Assembly (NCBI GenBank): GCA_963720375.1
Contig: CAVRFM010000020.1
Span: 1 to 64,000 of the forward strand
Source of the DNA: JAPLHP01 sp963720375
Lineage (GTDB): Bacteria; Chloroflexota; Dehalococcoidia; UBA2247; RBG-13-53-26
DNA: 64,000 bases
Direction: 5' to 3'
Part shown: positions 8,674-17,008 of the stretch, in pieces
Layout of the letters: each line of letters starts with the position of its first letter
Position numbering within the stretch: position 1 is the first letter of the stretch
Translations under genes and position numbers: made by a program
Notes under the pieces: generated by a model
What the model saw: the letters and a program-made list of their open reading frames with translations, nothing else
What the model was told of the DNA's origin: nothing
The model's database searches: none

Positions 8674-8766
8674 GCTTGTTGGTGAGTTGCTGTCCCTTTG
8701 GTGCTTTGGTTCTCGGCTTGATCACCGGCATCTCCACAACGTCAGAAGTGATCGAGGGAATTGGAA

Positions 8767-8839
8767 TGCCCCCAAGGGAATTCGAATCCCTGTTTTCGGC
8801 TTGAAAGGCCGACGTCCTAGGCCGCTAGACGATGAGGGC
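8767..8839 (-). tRNA. tRNA-Glu, anticodon TTC
   Basis: A full cloverleaf is visible: acceptor GCCCTCA paired with TGGGGGC, anticodon stem around CCTTTCAAG (anticodon TTC), and T-arm AGGGA-TTCGAAT-TCCCT. The discriminator is A. CCA is not encoded and must be added by nucleotidyltransferase. Confidence 0.95.
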
Positions 8840-8893
8840 GCTGACGTGAAGAGTATATAATGGCCCAGGGGTAAATAACAAGCTGAACAAGTG

Positions 8894-8921
8894 ATAGGGG
8901 CGGTTCGCGAACCGCCCCTAT
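8894..8921. repeat. Perfect 28-base palindrome, REP-like element
   Basis: The sequence ATAGGGGCGGTTCG and its exact reverse complement abut with no loop. A related inverted repeat with the same GGGGCGG core is at 44876, and a similar hairpin at 20614. All three sit at gene ends, as expected for dispersed intergenic palindromes that may stabilise or stop transcripts. Confidence 0.75.
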
Positions 8922-8979
8922 GGTAGCACCTTGGATTCCTGCTCCCCGTTTTCACGGGGACAAGCTTCGCAGGAATGAT

Positions 8980-10020
8980 TTATGGATAGACAGGCAGGGC
9001 CTCCAGCCCCATAGTCTCAGGGAAGCCGAGCATCAGGTTCATATTCTGAATTGCCTGCCCGGCGCCTCCCTTGATCAGATTGTCAAGACAGCCGATGGCT
9101 ATCAGCCTGTTTGTCCTCAGGTCTATGGTCGGATAGACGAGGCAGAGATTGCTTCCCCAGGCTTGCTTGGTCTGGGGGGGAGCATCCACAACCTTCACAA
9201 AGGGCTCACCTTTGTAGAAGTCCCGATAGATCTGTTTCAGATCGGCTATCCCCTGCTGGGTGCCGGCAATCTTCCCCTCCACCAAGCGGGCATAGCAGGA
9301 ACTGAGAATACCCCGTGTCATGGGGACCAGATGAGGGAGGAAGGTCACCGACAACGGACTATCCGGATGGAATGCCGTCAGCTCCTGGACGATCTCAGGC
9401 AGGTGGCGGTGCCCATCCAGGGAATAGGCTAGTACATTCTCGTTGGCCTCGGCATAGTGTGTTCCCAGGCTGAGGGCCCTGCCTGCTCCGGATATGCCGG
9501 ATTTGCTGTCCACGATGATATCAGGGTGAATAATGCCTGCTTTGACTGCCGGAGCCAGGGCAAGGATGGCACTCGTCGGGTAACAGCCGGGATTGGCCAC
9601 CAGAGAGGCCCGGGCAATCTCGGGTCGGTGAAGCTCGGTGAGTCCATAGACTGCCTTCGGCAGCAGTTCCGGGGCAGGATGGGTGAAATCGTACCATCGC
9701 GGGTACTCTCCGGCATCCTTCAGCCGAAAGTCGGCACTGAGGTCGATCGCTTTTATGCCCTTCTTAACTAAGGAGGCAACGGCTTCTGCGCTTGCCTTGT
9801 GGGGTAAAGCCGAGAAAACCAGATCAGCCTCCTTGGGCTCTGTCTCAATAGTGAGGTCGATGTCAGAGAGATGGGGCATGACCTTCCCCAGCTTCTTCCC
9901 TGCTTCACTCCGGCCGGTCACGGAGATAATCTGCACTCCGGGGTGGCGGTAGAGCAAGCGGGCTACCTCTGCTCCGATGTAGCCGGTAATGTTGATGATG
10001 GCTATTTTGTATGTCTTCAT
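8980..10020 (-). CDS. argC: N-acetyl-gamma-glutamyl-phosphate reductase
   Basis: The enzyme reduces N-acetylglutamyl phosphate with NADPH, the third step of arginine synthesis, in the cytoplasm. The 346-residue length is normal. The N-terminus has a dinucleotide-binding start (IINITGYIGAEVARLL), the catalytic cysteine sits in LVANPGCYPTSAILAL (near residue 150), and the conserved HRHLPEI and PHLVPMTRGI motifs follow. A Gly in the usual GxxG turn is replaced by Asn-Ile, a mild oddity. No other arginine gene lies nearby, so it is either isolated or continues an operon not visible here. Confidence 0.95.
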   Translation of the reverse strand: MKTYKIAIINITGYIGAEVARLLYRHPGVQIISVTGRSEAGKKLGKVMPHLSDIDLTIETEPKEADLVFSALPHKASAEAVASLVKKGIKAIDLSADFRLKDAGEYPRWYDFTHPAPELLPKAVYGLTELHRPEIARASLVANPGCYPTSAILALAPAVKAGIIHPDIIVDSKSGISGAGRALSLGTHYAEANENVLAYSLDGHRHLPEIVQELTAFHPDSPLSVTFLPHLVPMTRGILSSCYARLVEGKIAGTQQGIADLKQIYRDFYKGEPFVKVVDAPPQTKQAWGSNLCLVYPTIDLRTNRLIAIGCLDNLIKGGAGQAIQNMNLMLGFPETMGLEALPVYP

Positions 10021-10110
10021 TTCGGTATTACTGTGTCCTTTATCGTTTATCTAAGGCTGTGCTGGGAGATTTTACTGCCTCACCTCTGATAAATCAACTC
10101 CGGGGGGTGG

Positions 10111-10764
10111 CTATCCATAGGATTCTGCAGCGCTGGGACAGAGCCCCCGCAAGATGCAGAGTTGACAGCGGGGTCGCTGGGCTTTGCATACCCTCCGGCC
10201 ATGCTCCACCATGTGAAGGTGGAACTCGTAAACCTTCTCTGGTGGAACCAGGTTTTCCAGTATCTCATGGGCCCGCTCGACGGAGACCCTGGAATCGACC
10301 AATCCCAATCTCTTGGCTACCCGGAAGACATGGGTATCTACAGGCAGGGCAGGTTTGCCCAGAGAGAAGAGGAGTACGCAGGCGGCCGTTTTTGGCCCTA
10401 CCCCGGGCAGCTTCCTCAGCCGAGCTTTGGTCTCATCTATAGTGAGTTCATCAAGGAAGCTCAGGTCAAGTCGCCCCTGTCTCTCTTGTATCTCGTGGAG
10501 GATGAGCTTTATCCGCCTGGCTTTGATTTCGGCGAGACCGCCTGCCTTTATGGACCGGGCTATTTCATTGGTATCGGCGGCAGCCACTGCTTCCCAGTTG
10601 CCGAAGGTGGCCACTAGGGAATCGAAGGCCCGGTGCGAATTTACATCCGAGGTGTTTTGAGAAAGCACGGTGGCCACCAGCGTGGAAATCGGGTCCCGGT
10701 CCGGCTTCCAGCGGCGCGGCCCATACTCCTTTTTCAATAAGCGGATGATTTCCTCAATCCTCAC
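10111..10764 (-). CDS. nth: Endonuclease III family DNA glycosylase
   Basis: This base-excision repair enzyme removes oxidised pyrimidines and cuts at abasic sites. The 217-residue product shows the helix-hairpin-helix LPGVGPKTA (near residue 120) with the catalytic Lys, the catalytic Asp in VDTHVFRVAKRLGL, and a C-terminal 4Fe-4S cluster motif C-x6-C-x2-C-x5-C (CKAQRPRCQLCILRGLC). All key residues are present and the length fits. It lies upstream of argC on the same strand with a gap of 90 bases; a functional link is not evident. Confidence 0.95.
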   Translation of the reverse strand: MRIEEIIRLLKKEYGPRRWKPDRDPISTLVATVLSQNTSDVNSHRAFDSLVATFGNWEAVAAADTNEIARSIKAGGLAEIKARRIKLILHEIQERQGRLDLSFLDELTIDETKARLRKLPGVGPKTAACVLLFSLGKPALPVDTHVFRVAKRLGLVDSRVSVERAHEILENLVPPEKVYEFHLHMVEHGRRVCKAQRPRCQLCILRGLCPSAAESYG

Positions 10765-10903
10765 CGCAGCTCCTTTGTCAGGCGGAGTTGATGCAGCACA
10801 TGGGGGCAGCTTTGTTGGGAGCGGCTATCAGCCAGTGTATCAGGTTTCAGAACGGGCGTCTCCAAAACAGCGAGGGCATAGAATAGTTACAGGTAAGTAT
10901 TTG

Positions 10904-10952
10904 AAAACACATGCACCGAAAACAGTTGCACATCCACAGCCGTTTTCGGTGC
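10904..10952 (-). terminator. Intrinsic terminator after the desulforedoxin genes
   Basis: An 11-base perfect inverted repeat (GCACCGAAAAC at 10913-10923 with GTTTTCGGTGC at 10942-10952) encloses an 18-base loop. On the minus strand it is followed by ATGTGTTTTC. It lies about 54 bases after the last desulforedoxin stop codon. Confidence 0.55.
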
Positions 10953-11005
10953 CGGTATCAGAGTCTATGCCAAGGCTGCGCTAAAGTATGAAGCGATCTT
11001 ACTGC

Positions 11006-11149
11006 CTAGTCTGAGGAGGGCAGTGGTCTTGGTTGCTGTTCTGCCATGTCCTTGCCGCAGCAGGCAACTACCCCGGCGCCCTGCTTGGTGCACAGAACTT
11101 CGGTATTGCAGACTTCGCAGCGATATCTCTTGCCTAAAGTATTGGCCAT
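11006..11149 (-). CDS. Desulforedoxin-like protein, copy 2
   Basis: The 47-residue product has the desulforedoxin arrangement: GKRYRCEVCNTEV (CxxC) near residue 11 and adjacent cysteines in VVACCGKDM (near 29-30). These four cysteines bind one iron (or zinc). The family occurs free or as the N-terminal domain of desulfoferrodoxin and takes part in electron transfer and superoxide or oxygen defence in anaerobes. It is paralogous to the gene 18 bases upstream and ends with an acidic, Pro-rich tail. Too short for usual gene callers; the paralogy supports that it is real. Confidence 0.72.
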   Translation of the reverse strand: MANTLGKRYRCEVCNTEVLCTKQGAGVVACCGKDMAEQQPRPLPSSD

Positions 11150-11167
11150 TTCAGTCTTTGACCTCCC

Positions 11168-11287
11168 CTATTTCTTCAACTCCATGGGCTGTCCGCAGCA
11201 GTGGATGGCGCCGTTACCGCCGCGGGTAACGATGAACTCCGAGCCGCACTTAGCGCAGAAGTACCTCTTACCTATCTGGTTTGCCAT
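11168..11287 (-). CDS. Desulforedoxin-like protein, copy 1
   Basis: This 39-residue protein starts MANQIGKRYFCAKCG and has the CxxC (residues 11, 14) and CC (30, 31) iron ligands of desulforedoxin in the right spacing. It shares the MAN..GKRY start with the next gene, so the two are a tandem duplication. The ribosome site AAAAGGAGCTGAGC precedes the ATG. The pair is followed by a terminator and preceded by a DUF6125-like gene on the same strand, which may be cotranscribed. Confidence 0.75.
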   Translation of the reverse strand: MANQIGKRYFCAKCGSEFIVTRGGNGAIHCCGQPMELKK

Positions 11288-11322
11288 TGCTCAGCTCCTT
11301 TTCTAGAATTTCTGCCTGTGTC

Positions 11323-11967
11323 CTACTCTTCGAGTCTGAGGTCCCACTGACAGGCGATATCATCCGGACTCTTGCGAGGTGGCAGTTTTAGAGGCGTTAC
11401 CTTTATTTTGCGATTGACCAGGTATCTCTCGATGATCCTCCTCTCGTTGATATGGCAGACATGCTTTATTCTCTCTGGCTCTTTAGCCTCAAAATACTCC
11501 AGTGAGCGGCACTTGGGTATGGTCCAGATGACATGGTTCGGGCTGATGATCTTGGCCTCGGCAGGGAACAATCCGCCGGTGGTGTTATCCAGAGGCAGCT
11601 GGAGACACTTTAGAGAATCAAGCACTGTGTTGAGCTCAATATTGGCTACCTTGGGAAATCTCGGATTGACGCGCTCCCCGATGGTCTCCCAGGCCTGTGT
11701 CTCACACTCGTTAGCTGCATCAACGCCCCACCTTTGCTTGACTGAGTTATACCAGGCTTCCGTCATGTGAAGCCAGCCGTACTGCCATACGTGCATCAGC
11801 TTAAGCAGGAAATCCTTGGAGAAGTCATCAAAGGTCAAACCAGGCTGGAACGGGCCGCTGTAATCATCCATCTCCTTCTTTGGCGCAGGCGCTTTCTTTG
11901 CCGGGGCCTTCTTCACTGCCTTCGCCTTTGGTGCTGCGGCCTTCTTTTTTGGCGTCTCTTTTGCCAT
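11323..11967 (-). CDS. DUF6125-like protein with Lys/Ala/Pro-rich N-terminal tail
   Basis: The first 32 residues are a low-complexity basic tail (repeats of KKA and APK, as in histone-like tails). A globular domain follows that resembles the 6266 gene: DDFSKDFLLKLMHVWQYGWL, NSVKQRWGVDAANECE, and a C-terminal HVCHINERRIIERYL region. The pattern fits DUF6125, whose members lack a firm function. The basic tail could bind nucleic acid or acidic partners; that is inference. It is likely the first gene of an operon with two desulforedoxins, hinting at a redox or metal-linked role. Confidence 0.68.
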   Translation of the reverse strand: MAKETPKKKAAAPKAKAVKKAPAKKAPAPKKEMDDYSGPFQPGLTFDDFSKDFLLKLMHVWQYGWLHMTEAWYNSVKQRWGVDAANECETQAWETIGERVNPRFPKVANIELNTVLDSLKCLQLPLDNTTGGLFPAEAKIISPNHVIWTIPKCRSLEYFEAKEPERIKHVCHINERRIIERYLVNRKIKVTPLKLPPRKSPDDIACQWDLRLEE

Positions 11968-12205
11968 CTCAAACCATCCTTTCCATTCTCAGTGTAGTGC
12001 CAGTAGCATTCTGCCGCCCCAGTCACGTAGCCGTTTCTCCAAGTGGCGGTTACCACTGGCGGACGATGTTTAATTATTCCAAGTGCGTCATTCGATTGTC
12101 AAGTAAAGCCGGTTTGCTGCAGAAGTGATTGGAGGTGACTGCATCCGCGCTGCTCGCCTGGAATACGGCTGACACAAGACGGCACGAAATAGCGTAATAG
12201 TACGG

Positions 12206-12721
12206 CTACACTCTGGCCAGTACCTCCCGGGCAAACTTCCTGGCCTGGCGCATATCTTCAGCGGTGGGGCGCTGGGCAATATCCTTCATCATCACTTCCC
12301 ACTCGGCATCGGAAGCCTTGCGGGCCTCCTTAACGTAGGGTTGAATTTCAGGTGCCAGGCAGCCCTGGCAGTCATAGCCTCCCAGAAAGACGAAGCCCTT
12401 GTCCTTGCTGAAGGCCTCGAAGGACTTGAGGCATTGCTCGAAGTCGATCTTGTCAGGGCTGGAATGCGTGATGAAGGCTGCTACCTTGAATCCGGGTGAC
12501 TGAGGCAGTTCGCCCAGGAATTTCTTCACCGGCGCTGCCAGATTGCCTGCATGCGTTGGTGAGCCCACGAAGATGAGGTCATGCAGATTAAGCTTCTCCT
12601 GCTTCAGCTCATCTATCTTCTTCAGATATGACTCGTGACTCTTTGAGACCTCCTGGTGTATTGCTTTGGCGATCCTCTCCGTATTTCCGGTCATGGTGTA
12701 GTAGGTCACCAGAACTTTCAT
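12206..12721 (-). CDS. Flavodoxin-like protein
   Basis: The protein (171 residues) begins MKVLVTYYTMTGNTERIAKAI, the FMN phosphate-binding loop T-x-T-G-N-T of flavodoxins, followed by GSPTHAGNLAAPVKKFL and FITHSS loops that contact the flavin ring. It should be a soluble electron carrier or flavodoxin-type reductase. Two cysteines in GGYDCQGCLAP are unusual and might be a redox switch. The ATG at 12721 is preferred because GGGAGGTAAGGCA lies just before it; the longer frame starts nine codons upstream without such a site. Confidence 0.88.
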   Translation of the reverse strand: MKVLVTYYTMTGNTERIAKAIHQEVSKSHESYLKKIDELKQEKLNLHDLIFVGSPTHAGNLAAPVKKFLGELPQSPGFKVAAFITHSSPDKIDFEQCLKSFEAFSKDKGFVFLGGYDCQGCLAPEIQPYVKEARKASDAEWEVMMKDIAQRPTAEDMRQARKFAREVLARV

Positions 12722-12853
12722 TGCCTTACCTCCCTTTCGATTGTGCAAGACTCACCTTGACCTACTGCCAGTTTAGGCGGTGGGTATGGCGGTGTCAACG
12801 TGAAATACCTGCTTAATTGACCAGTCTCTCGCTATCTGCCAGAATTCTGAGGT

Positions 12854-14263
12854 ATGGAAGATATCGAATTCATTTTTCATCCGAAATCAATCGCCATTGT
12901 CGGCGCCTCCCCTCAGCCTTTCTCTGCTACCCATATCTATTTCTTTCACCCGCTGATGCAGTTTGGCTACGAAGGGAAACTCTACCCGGTGAATCCCAAA
13001 GCGAGCGAGGTCCTGGGACTGAAGGCCTATCCCAGCATCCTCGACATACCTGAGCCGGTGGACCACGTCATCTGTGCCATTCCGGCCCCGCTGACACCGC
13101 AACTGATGCGGGATTGCGTGGCAGCCAGGATAAAGTCGGTCACTATCTTCACTGCCGGCTTCAGTGAGACGGGAGAGGAAGAGGGTGCCAGACTGGAAAA
13201 AGAAATCCTGGGGATCGCCCGCCAGGGGGGAGTGCGCATTATCGGTCCGAACTGCCTCGGGCTGCACTGTCCCAAGGCAGGCGTGTCTCTGGATAACAAT
13301 ATCCCCAGGATCAGCGGTCGCGTTGGCTTCATCTCTCAGAGCGGGGGCAATGCCAGGGAGCTGGTCGTTGCTGCAGCAGAGCGCCAGATATACTTCAGCA
13401 AGGGGGTTAGCTTTGGGAATGCCATTGACCTGAATGAATCGGATTTCCTGGAGCACCTCATTTATGACAGGGACACGGAGATTATCGCGGCCTATATCGA
13501 GGGAATAAAGCAGCCGCAGAGGTTTTTCAAGGCGCTGAGGACAGCCACCCGGAAGAAGCCGGTAATAATCCTCAAGGGTGGTACCACCAGGGCCGGAACA
13601 GGAGCGGTGGCCTCTCATACCGGCGCTCTGGCCGGGAGCAAAGAAGTGTGGGACACGCTCTGCCGGCAGAGCGGGGTCGTACAGGTTTACCATTTCGAGG
13701 AGTTGCTGGACACCCTCATGGCGTTTACGCACATGAGGCCGCCTCGTGGCAGGAGGGTAGGCATCATTGGCATGGGTGGTGGAGCCAGTGTACTGTCTGC
13801 CGATGAATGTGAGAACGCCGGGCTGTCCGTACCGGTTTTCCCACCAGAGGTGAGGCAGGAGCTGTTGAAATTCACCCCGGCGGTAGGCGTTGGCCTGCGT
13901 AATCCGATCGACTCTTCAACGGGTGTCTATATTGATGCCACTTTGGTTGCCAGGACGGTGAAGGTTGTTGCTGATTGGGACGGTATCGACCTCCTGTTTG
14001 TTGTGCTGCCGGCCATCCTTGCCGTCAAGATAGGGGGGCAACTTCTGAGAAACCATATCGGGGTCATTGCCGAGACGGCCAAAAATATCAATAAGCCCAT
14101 TGTCATTATCCTGCGCACGGGAGGCTTCAGCGAATCTGAGAGGGTGGCCCGGGAGGTGCAGGGTGATTGCATCAAGGCCGGATTCCCCGCATTTCTGTCG
14201 ATTGATTCTGCTGCCAGAGCAGTGGTCTGTCTCATCTCCTATCACGAGAGCCGAAACCTTTAG
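12854..14263 (+). CDS. ADP-forming acetyl/acyl-CoA synthetase, alpha subunit
   Basis: The 469-residue protein has the CoA-binding domain (FHPKSIAIVGAS), a succinyl-CoA-ligase-like middle domain (RIIGPNCLGLHCP, ISQSGGNARE) and the phosphohistidine loop GAVASHTGALAG (His near 254). These enzymes conserve energy by turning acyl-CoA plus ADP and phosphate into acid plus ATP, or the reverse. The ATP-grasp beta subunit is not adjacent and no fused beta domain is present, so a partner must be encoded elsewhere. A paralogue with the same layout is at 32290-33696. Confidence 0.9.
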   Translation: MEDIEFIFHPKSIAIVGASPQPFSATHIYFFHPLMQFGYEGKLYPVNPKASEVLGLKAYPSILDIPEPVDHVICAIPAPLTPQLMRDCVAARIKSVTIFTAGFSETGEEEGARLEKEILGIARQGGVRIIGPNCLGLHCPKAGVSLDNNIPRISGRVGFISQSGGNARELVVAAAERQIYFSKGVSFGNAIDLNESDFLEHLIYDRDTEIIAAYIEGIKQPQRFFKALRTATRKKPVIILKGGTTRAGTGAVASHTGALAGSKEVWDTLCRQSGVVQVYHFEELLDTLMAFTHMRPPRGRRVGIIGMGGGASVLSADECENAGLSVPVFPPEVRQELLKFTPAVGVGLRNPIDSSTGVYIDATLVARTVKVVADWDGIDLLFVVLPAILAVKIGGQLLRNHIGVIAETAKNINKPIVIILRTGGFSESERVAREVQGDCIKAGFPAFLSIDSAARAVVCLISYHESRNL

Positions 14264-14338
14264 GTTGATAGCACCTTTCTACGGAGTAAAGTTTGCCTTC
14301 TTCTTTTGTTTGGCGCATTGCTCTGCGGAGCATCGGGA

Positions 14339-14347
14339 TGGTATAAA
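14339..14347 (+). promoter_or_regulatory. Extended -10 promoter element before folP-folK
   Basis: TGGTATAAA, with a TGn extension, lies 34 bases before the start codon. No clear -35 box is seen. Confidence 0.45.
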
Positions 14348-14381
14348 GTGAAAACCTTGCTGTATCAGGCGAAGCTGACGG

Positions 14382-15746
14382 ATGGAAGAGACGCATAGAG
14401 TTGACCTGGGTATCACTCGCTGCGGGGGCAGGGAGTTCAAATGGGGCGAGCGGACCTACATCATGGGTATTATCAACGTTACGCCGGACTCCTTTTCCGG
14501 TGACGGGTTGGGGCGTGACATCGAGGCTGCGGTGGCACAGGGCAAACGCTTTGCTGCCGAGGGGGCCGACATCCTGGATATCGGAGGGGAATCGACCCGG
14601 CCGAATGCGGCCCCGGTATCTGAAGACGAGGAGTTGAGTCGGGTGCTGCCGGTTATCGAGAGACTGGCCAGCGAGGTATCGCTGCCGCTGAGTATTGATA
14701 CCCATAAATGGGAGGTAGCGCAGCAGGCCCTCTCGGCCGGAGCCCGGATGATAAACGATATCTGGGGATTAAGGCACGATCCCCGGCTGGCCAAGCTGGC
14801 TGCAGAGTGGGGAGTACCTATTATCCTGATGAGCAATCAGCGCGGCAAAGCCTGTGAGGATATTATGACTGAGGTCGTTGTGGGCTTGAAGGAGAGTATG
14901 GCCCTGGCAATGGAGCGGGGCGTGGCCCGGGAAAACATCATTGTTGACCCTGGCGTGGGCTTTGGTAAAACGCTGGAACAAAACCTGGAGATTGTATGCC
15001 GTCTCGATGAGCTGAGGTGCCTGGAGAGGCCTATTCTGATAGGGACTTCTCGCAAGTCGATGATCGGCCTGGTGCTTGACCTGCCGCCTGATCAGCGGCT
15101 TGAGGGCACAGCGGCTACGGTGGCTATCAGTATTGCCAGGGGCGCGGATATGGTGCGGGTACACGATGTGGCTCAGATGGCGAGGGTATGCCGGATGAGC
15201 GATGCCATTGTGCGGGGAAGGATGTCAGCCAAAAGGCCGGGAAATGGTGCGGTAGAGGTATACCTCGGTTTGGGAGCCAATCTGGGGGACCGGCAGAGCA
15301 ACCTGTTAAGGGCGATCGATCTGCTGTCACGGAAGGTGCGGATAGAGAAGCGCTCTTCCCTGTACGAAACCGAGCCTGTTGGATATGACCGGCAGCCCCG
15401 TTTTCTCAATGCCGTCTGCCGGGTGAGTACCTCTCTGTCCCCGGAGGAACTGTTTGCTCTGGCTAAGGATATTGAAGCTGCTCTGGGCAGGAGGCCCGGG
15501 TTCCCTAACGCGCCCCGTCCTATAGATATCGATATCCTTTTCTATGGCGACAGGGTGATCGAATCTCCACAGCTCACTATACCTCATCCCCGCCTGGAGG
15601 AGCGGGCGTTTGTGCTCGTTCCCTTGGCTGAGATTGCTCCTGATCTGGTCCATCCGGTGAGCGGCAGGACGGTCAGGCAGATGCTGGGGGGTCTGGGGAA
15701 ATTTGAGGGAGTGATGAAGTGGAATCAGGAGGCCAAGGATGTATGA
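14382..15746 (+). CDS. folPK: Bifunctional dihydropteroate synthase / hydroxymethyldihydropterin pyrophosphokinase
   Basis: Two folate enzymes are fused in one 454-residue chain. Residues 1-280 are dihydropteroate synthase: IMGIINVTPDSFSGDG, DIGGESTRPNA, INDIWGLR, DPGVGFGKT, GTSRKSMIG. Residues 290-445 are HPPK: YLGLGANLGDRQSNLLRAI, SSLYETEPVGY, RPIDIDILFYGD, PHPRLEERAFVLVPL. Together they make 7,8-dihydropteroate from hydroxymethyldihydropterin and p-aminobenzoate. The usual order in other bacteria is reversed or split; the P-K fusion without folB is notable. The stop overlaps the next gene by eight bases, so the two are translationally coupled. Confidence 0.96.
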   Translation: MEETHRVDLGITRCGGREFKWGERTYIMGIINVTPDSFSGDGLGRDIEAAVAQGKRFAAEGADILDIGGESTRPNAAPVSEDEELSRVLPVIERLASEVSLPLSIDTHKWEVAQQALSAGARMINDIWGLRHDPRLAKLAAEWGVPIILMSNQRGKACEDIMTEVVVGLKESMALAMERGVARENIIVDPGVGFGKTLEQNLEIVCRLDELRCLERPILIGTSRKSMIGLVLDLPPDQRLEGTAATVAISIARGADMVRVHDVAQMARVCRMSDAIVRGRMSAKRPGNGAVEVYLGLGANLGDRQSNLLRAIDLLSRKVRIEKRSSLYETEPVGYDRQPRFLNAVCRVSTSLSPEELFALAKDIEAALGRRPGFPNAPRPIDIDILFYGDRVIESPQLTIPHPRLEERAFVLVPLAEIAPDLVHPVSGRTVRQMLGGLGKFEGVMKWNQEAKDV

Positions 15747-16116
15747 GGTCGCTGTTGAACAGGAATTCGACGCTGCTCATTATTTGAGGGGCTATCGGGG
15801 CAAATGCGAGAATCTTCACGGCCACAGGTTCCGGGTGGTGGCCAGAGTAAGGGCGAAGAAGACGGGTACGATTGGCTTGGCGTATGATTTCACCAGGCTG
15901 AGACAGCAGTTGGGGGAGGTTGTCAGCAGGTTCGACCACACCTGCCTCAATGATGTATCGCCCTTTGACAGGACTAACCCCTCTTCGGAAAACATCGCCT
16001 CAACCATCTTTGCTGAACTCAAGACGATGCTAAAGGGAAAGGGTGTATCTCTCTACAGCATCCAGGTATGGGAGTCCCCGCACAGCAGTGTGACTTATTC
16101 CCCTGAAGGAGAATAA
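15739..16116 (+). CDS. queD: PTPS/QueD family protein with CExxHGH motif, likely folB bypass enzyme
   Basis: The 125-residue protein is a 6-pyruvoyltetrahydropterin synthase homologue (COG0720) with zinc ligands His14, His27, His29 and the motif C23-E-N-L-H-G-H. In this family CxxxHGH marks the QueD/PTPS-I type, ExxHGH marks PTPS-III (which forms hydroxymethyldihydropterin and replaces folB), and the combined CExxHGH marks dual enzymes. Its overlap with folP-folK supports a folate role. It may also supply 6-carboxytetrahydropterin for queuosine. The symbol is by family; the exact product is inference. Confidence 0.88.
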   Translation: MYEVAVEQEFDAAHYLRGYRGKCENLHGHRFRVVARVRAKKTGTIGLAYDFTRLRQQLGEVVSRFDHTCLNDVSPFDRTNPSSENIASTIFAELKTMLKGKGVSLYSIQVWESPHSSVTYSPEGE

Positions 16117-16119
16117 GTT

Positions 16120-16305
16120 CTACTTGTCCCTCAGGTCCGGTGGGAGGAGGTTGGGGATAGCATCCTCGATGGGATAGGTCTCCTTACACTTAGCACAGTA
16201 AAGCGAGCCGGTAATTATTTCCTTCGTATCCTCTTTCACGACGGTGAGCTGCAAATCTCCTTTGCACAGAGGACAGGCCAGGATATCCATCAATTCCCTC
16301 TTCAC
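16120..16305 (-). CDS. Trm112-like zinc-ribbon protein
   Basis: The 61-residue protein starts MKRELMDILACPLCKGDL and has a second CxxC in LYCAKCKETYPIEDAIPNLLP, the classic Trm112/YcaR pattern. In eukaryotes and archaea Trm112 activates methyltransferases; bacterial members are small, often uncharacterised, and lie near lipid A or tRNA-modifying genes. It is convergent with queD and separated by only three bases from its stop. Confidence 0.85.
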   Translation of the reverse strand: MKRELMDILACPLCKGDLQLTVVKEDTKEIITGSLYCAKCKETYPIEDAIPNLLPPDLRDK

Positions 16306-16431
16306 TTCGCTCGCCTCCCTTTTTATATTCGGTCATCATTAGATTACTGGAGCAGGTCAACTTAATCAAGTCAAGGTTGACCAGGGGTAGTAAACGCCTT
16401 ATCATTCGTAAATGTCTCGGAGGTGTGAAGC

Positions 16432-16950
16432 ATGATAAGAGCCCTGGGTGATAAGGTTCCCAGGATAGCTGAGTCCGCCTTTATCAGCGAGGCGGCTTAT
16501 ATAATCGGAGATGTGGCAATCGGGGAGAGGTGTGCCGCTTTCCCGGGGGCGGTGGTCAGGGGTGATTTTGGGCCCATAAGGATTGGTAATGATGTCCTGA
16601 TCGAGGACAATGTTGTTTTGCATGGCGCCCCGTCCGGACTGGACATTGGCGATGGTGTGACGCTGGGACATGCTGCGGTGATTAACTCGCGGAGGATTGG
16701 GAGCAAGGTGCTGATCGGCATGAATGCCACCATCCTTCATGATTCGGAGATAGGCGACCACTGTATTATTGCGGCCGGTGCGGTGGTGGGGCAGGGAATG
16801 AAGGTCCCTGATGGTTCTTTTGTCGCCGGTGTGCCGGCGAGGATTGTGGGCAAAGCGACCAAAGAGCAACTGAAGTGGGTGGACCACGACCCGGCGATCT
16901 ACTCCTGGTGGCTGGAGATATTAGAGGATTACAAAAAGGAGAAGCTGTAG
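16432..16950 (+). CDS. Gamma-class carbonic anhydrase family protein
   Basis: A left-handed beta-helix (hexapeptide repeat) protein of 172 residues: repeats such as GDVAIGERCAAFPGAVVRGD and IGNDVLIEDNVVLHG run over residues 20-130. Metal-ligand histidines are seen in VLHGAP (near 64), LGHAAVI (near 81) and the ILHDSEIG turn (near 102), in the positions used by YrdA/PaaY/Cam-like proteins. It may interconvert carbon dioxide and bicarbonate; many members have low or unknown activity. The ATG is preceded by GGAGGTGTGAAGC. Confidence 0.9.
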   Translation: MIRALGDKVPRIAESAFISEAAYIIGDVAIGERCAAFPGAVVRGDFGPIRIGNDVLIEDNVVLHGAPSGLDIGDGVTLGHAAVINSRRIGSKVLIGMNATILHDSEIGDHCIIAAGAVVGQGMKVPDGSFVAGVPARIVGKATKEQLKWVDHDPAIYSWWLEILEDYKKEKL

Positions 16951-17008
16951 GGGGCATACAACTGCGGGGATCATGAGTACACAGACCCCCAGGGGGTCGA
17001 TCCTCCCG

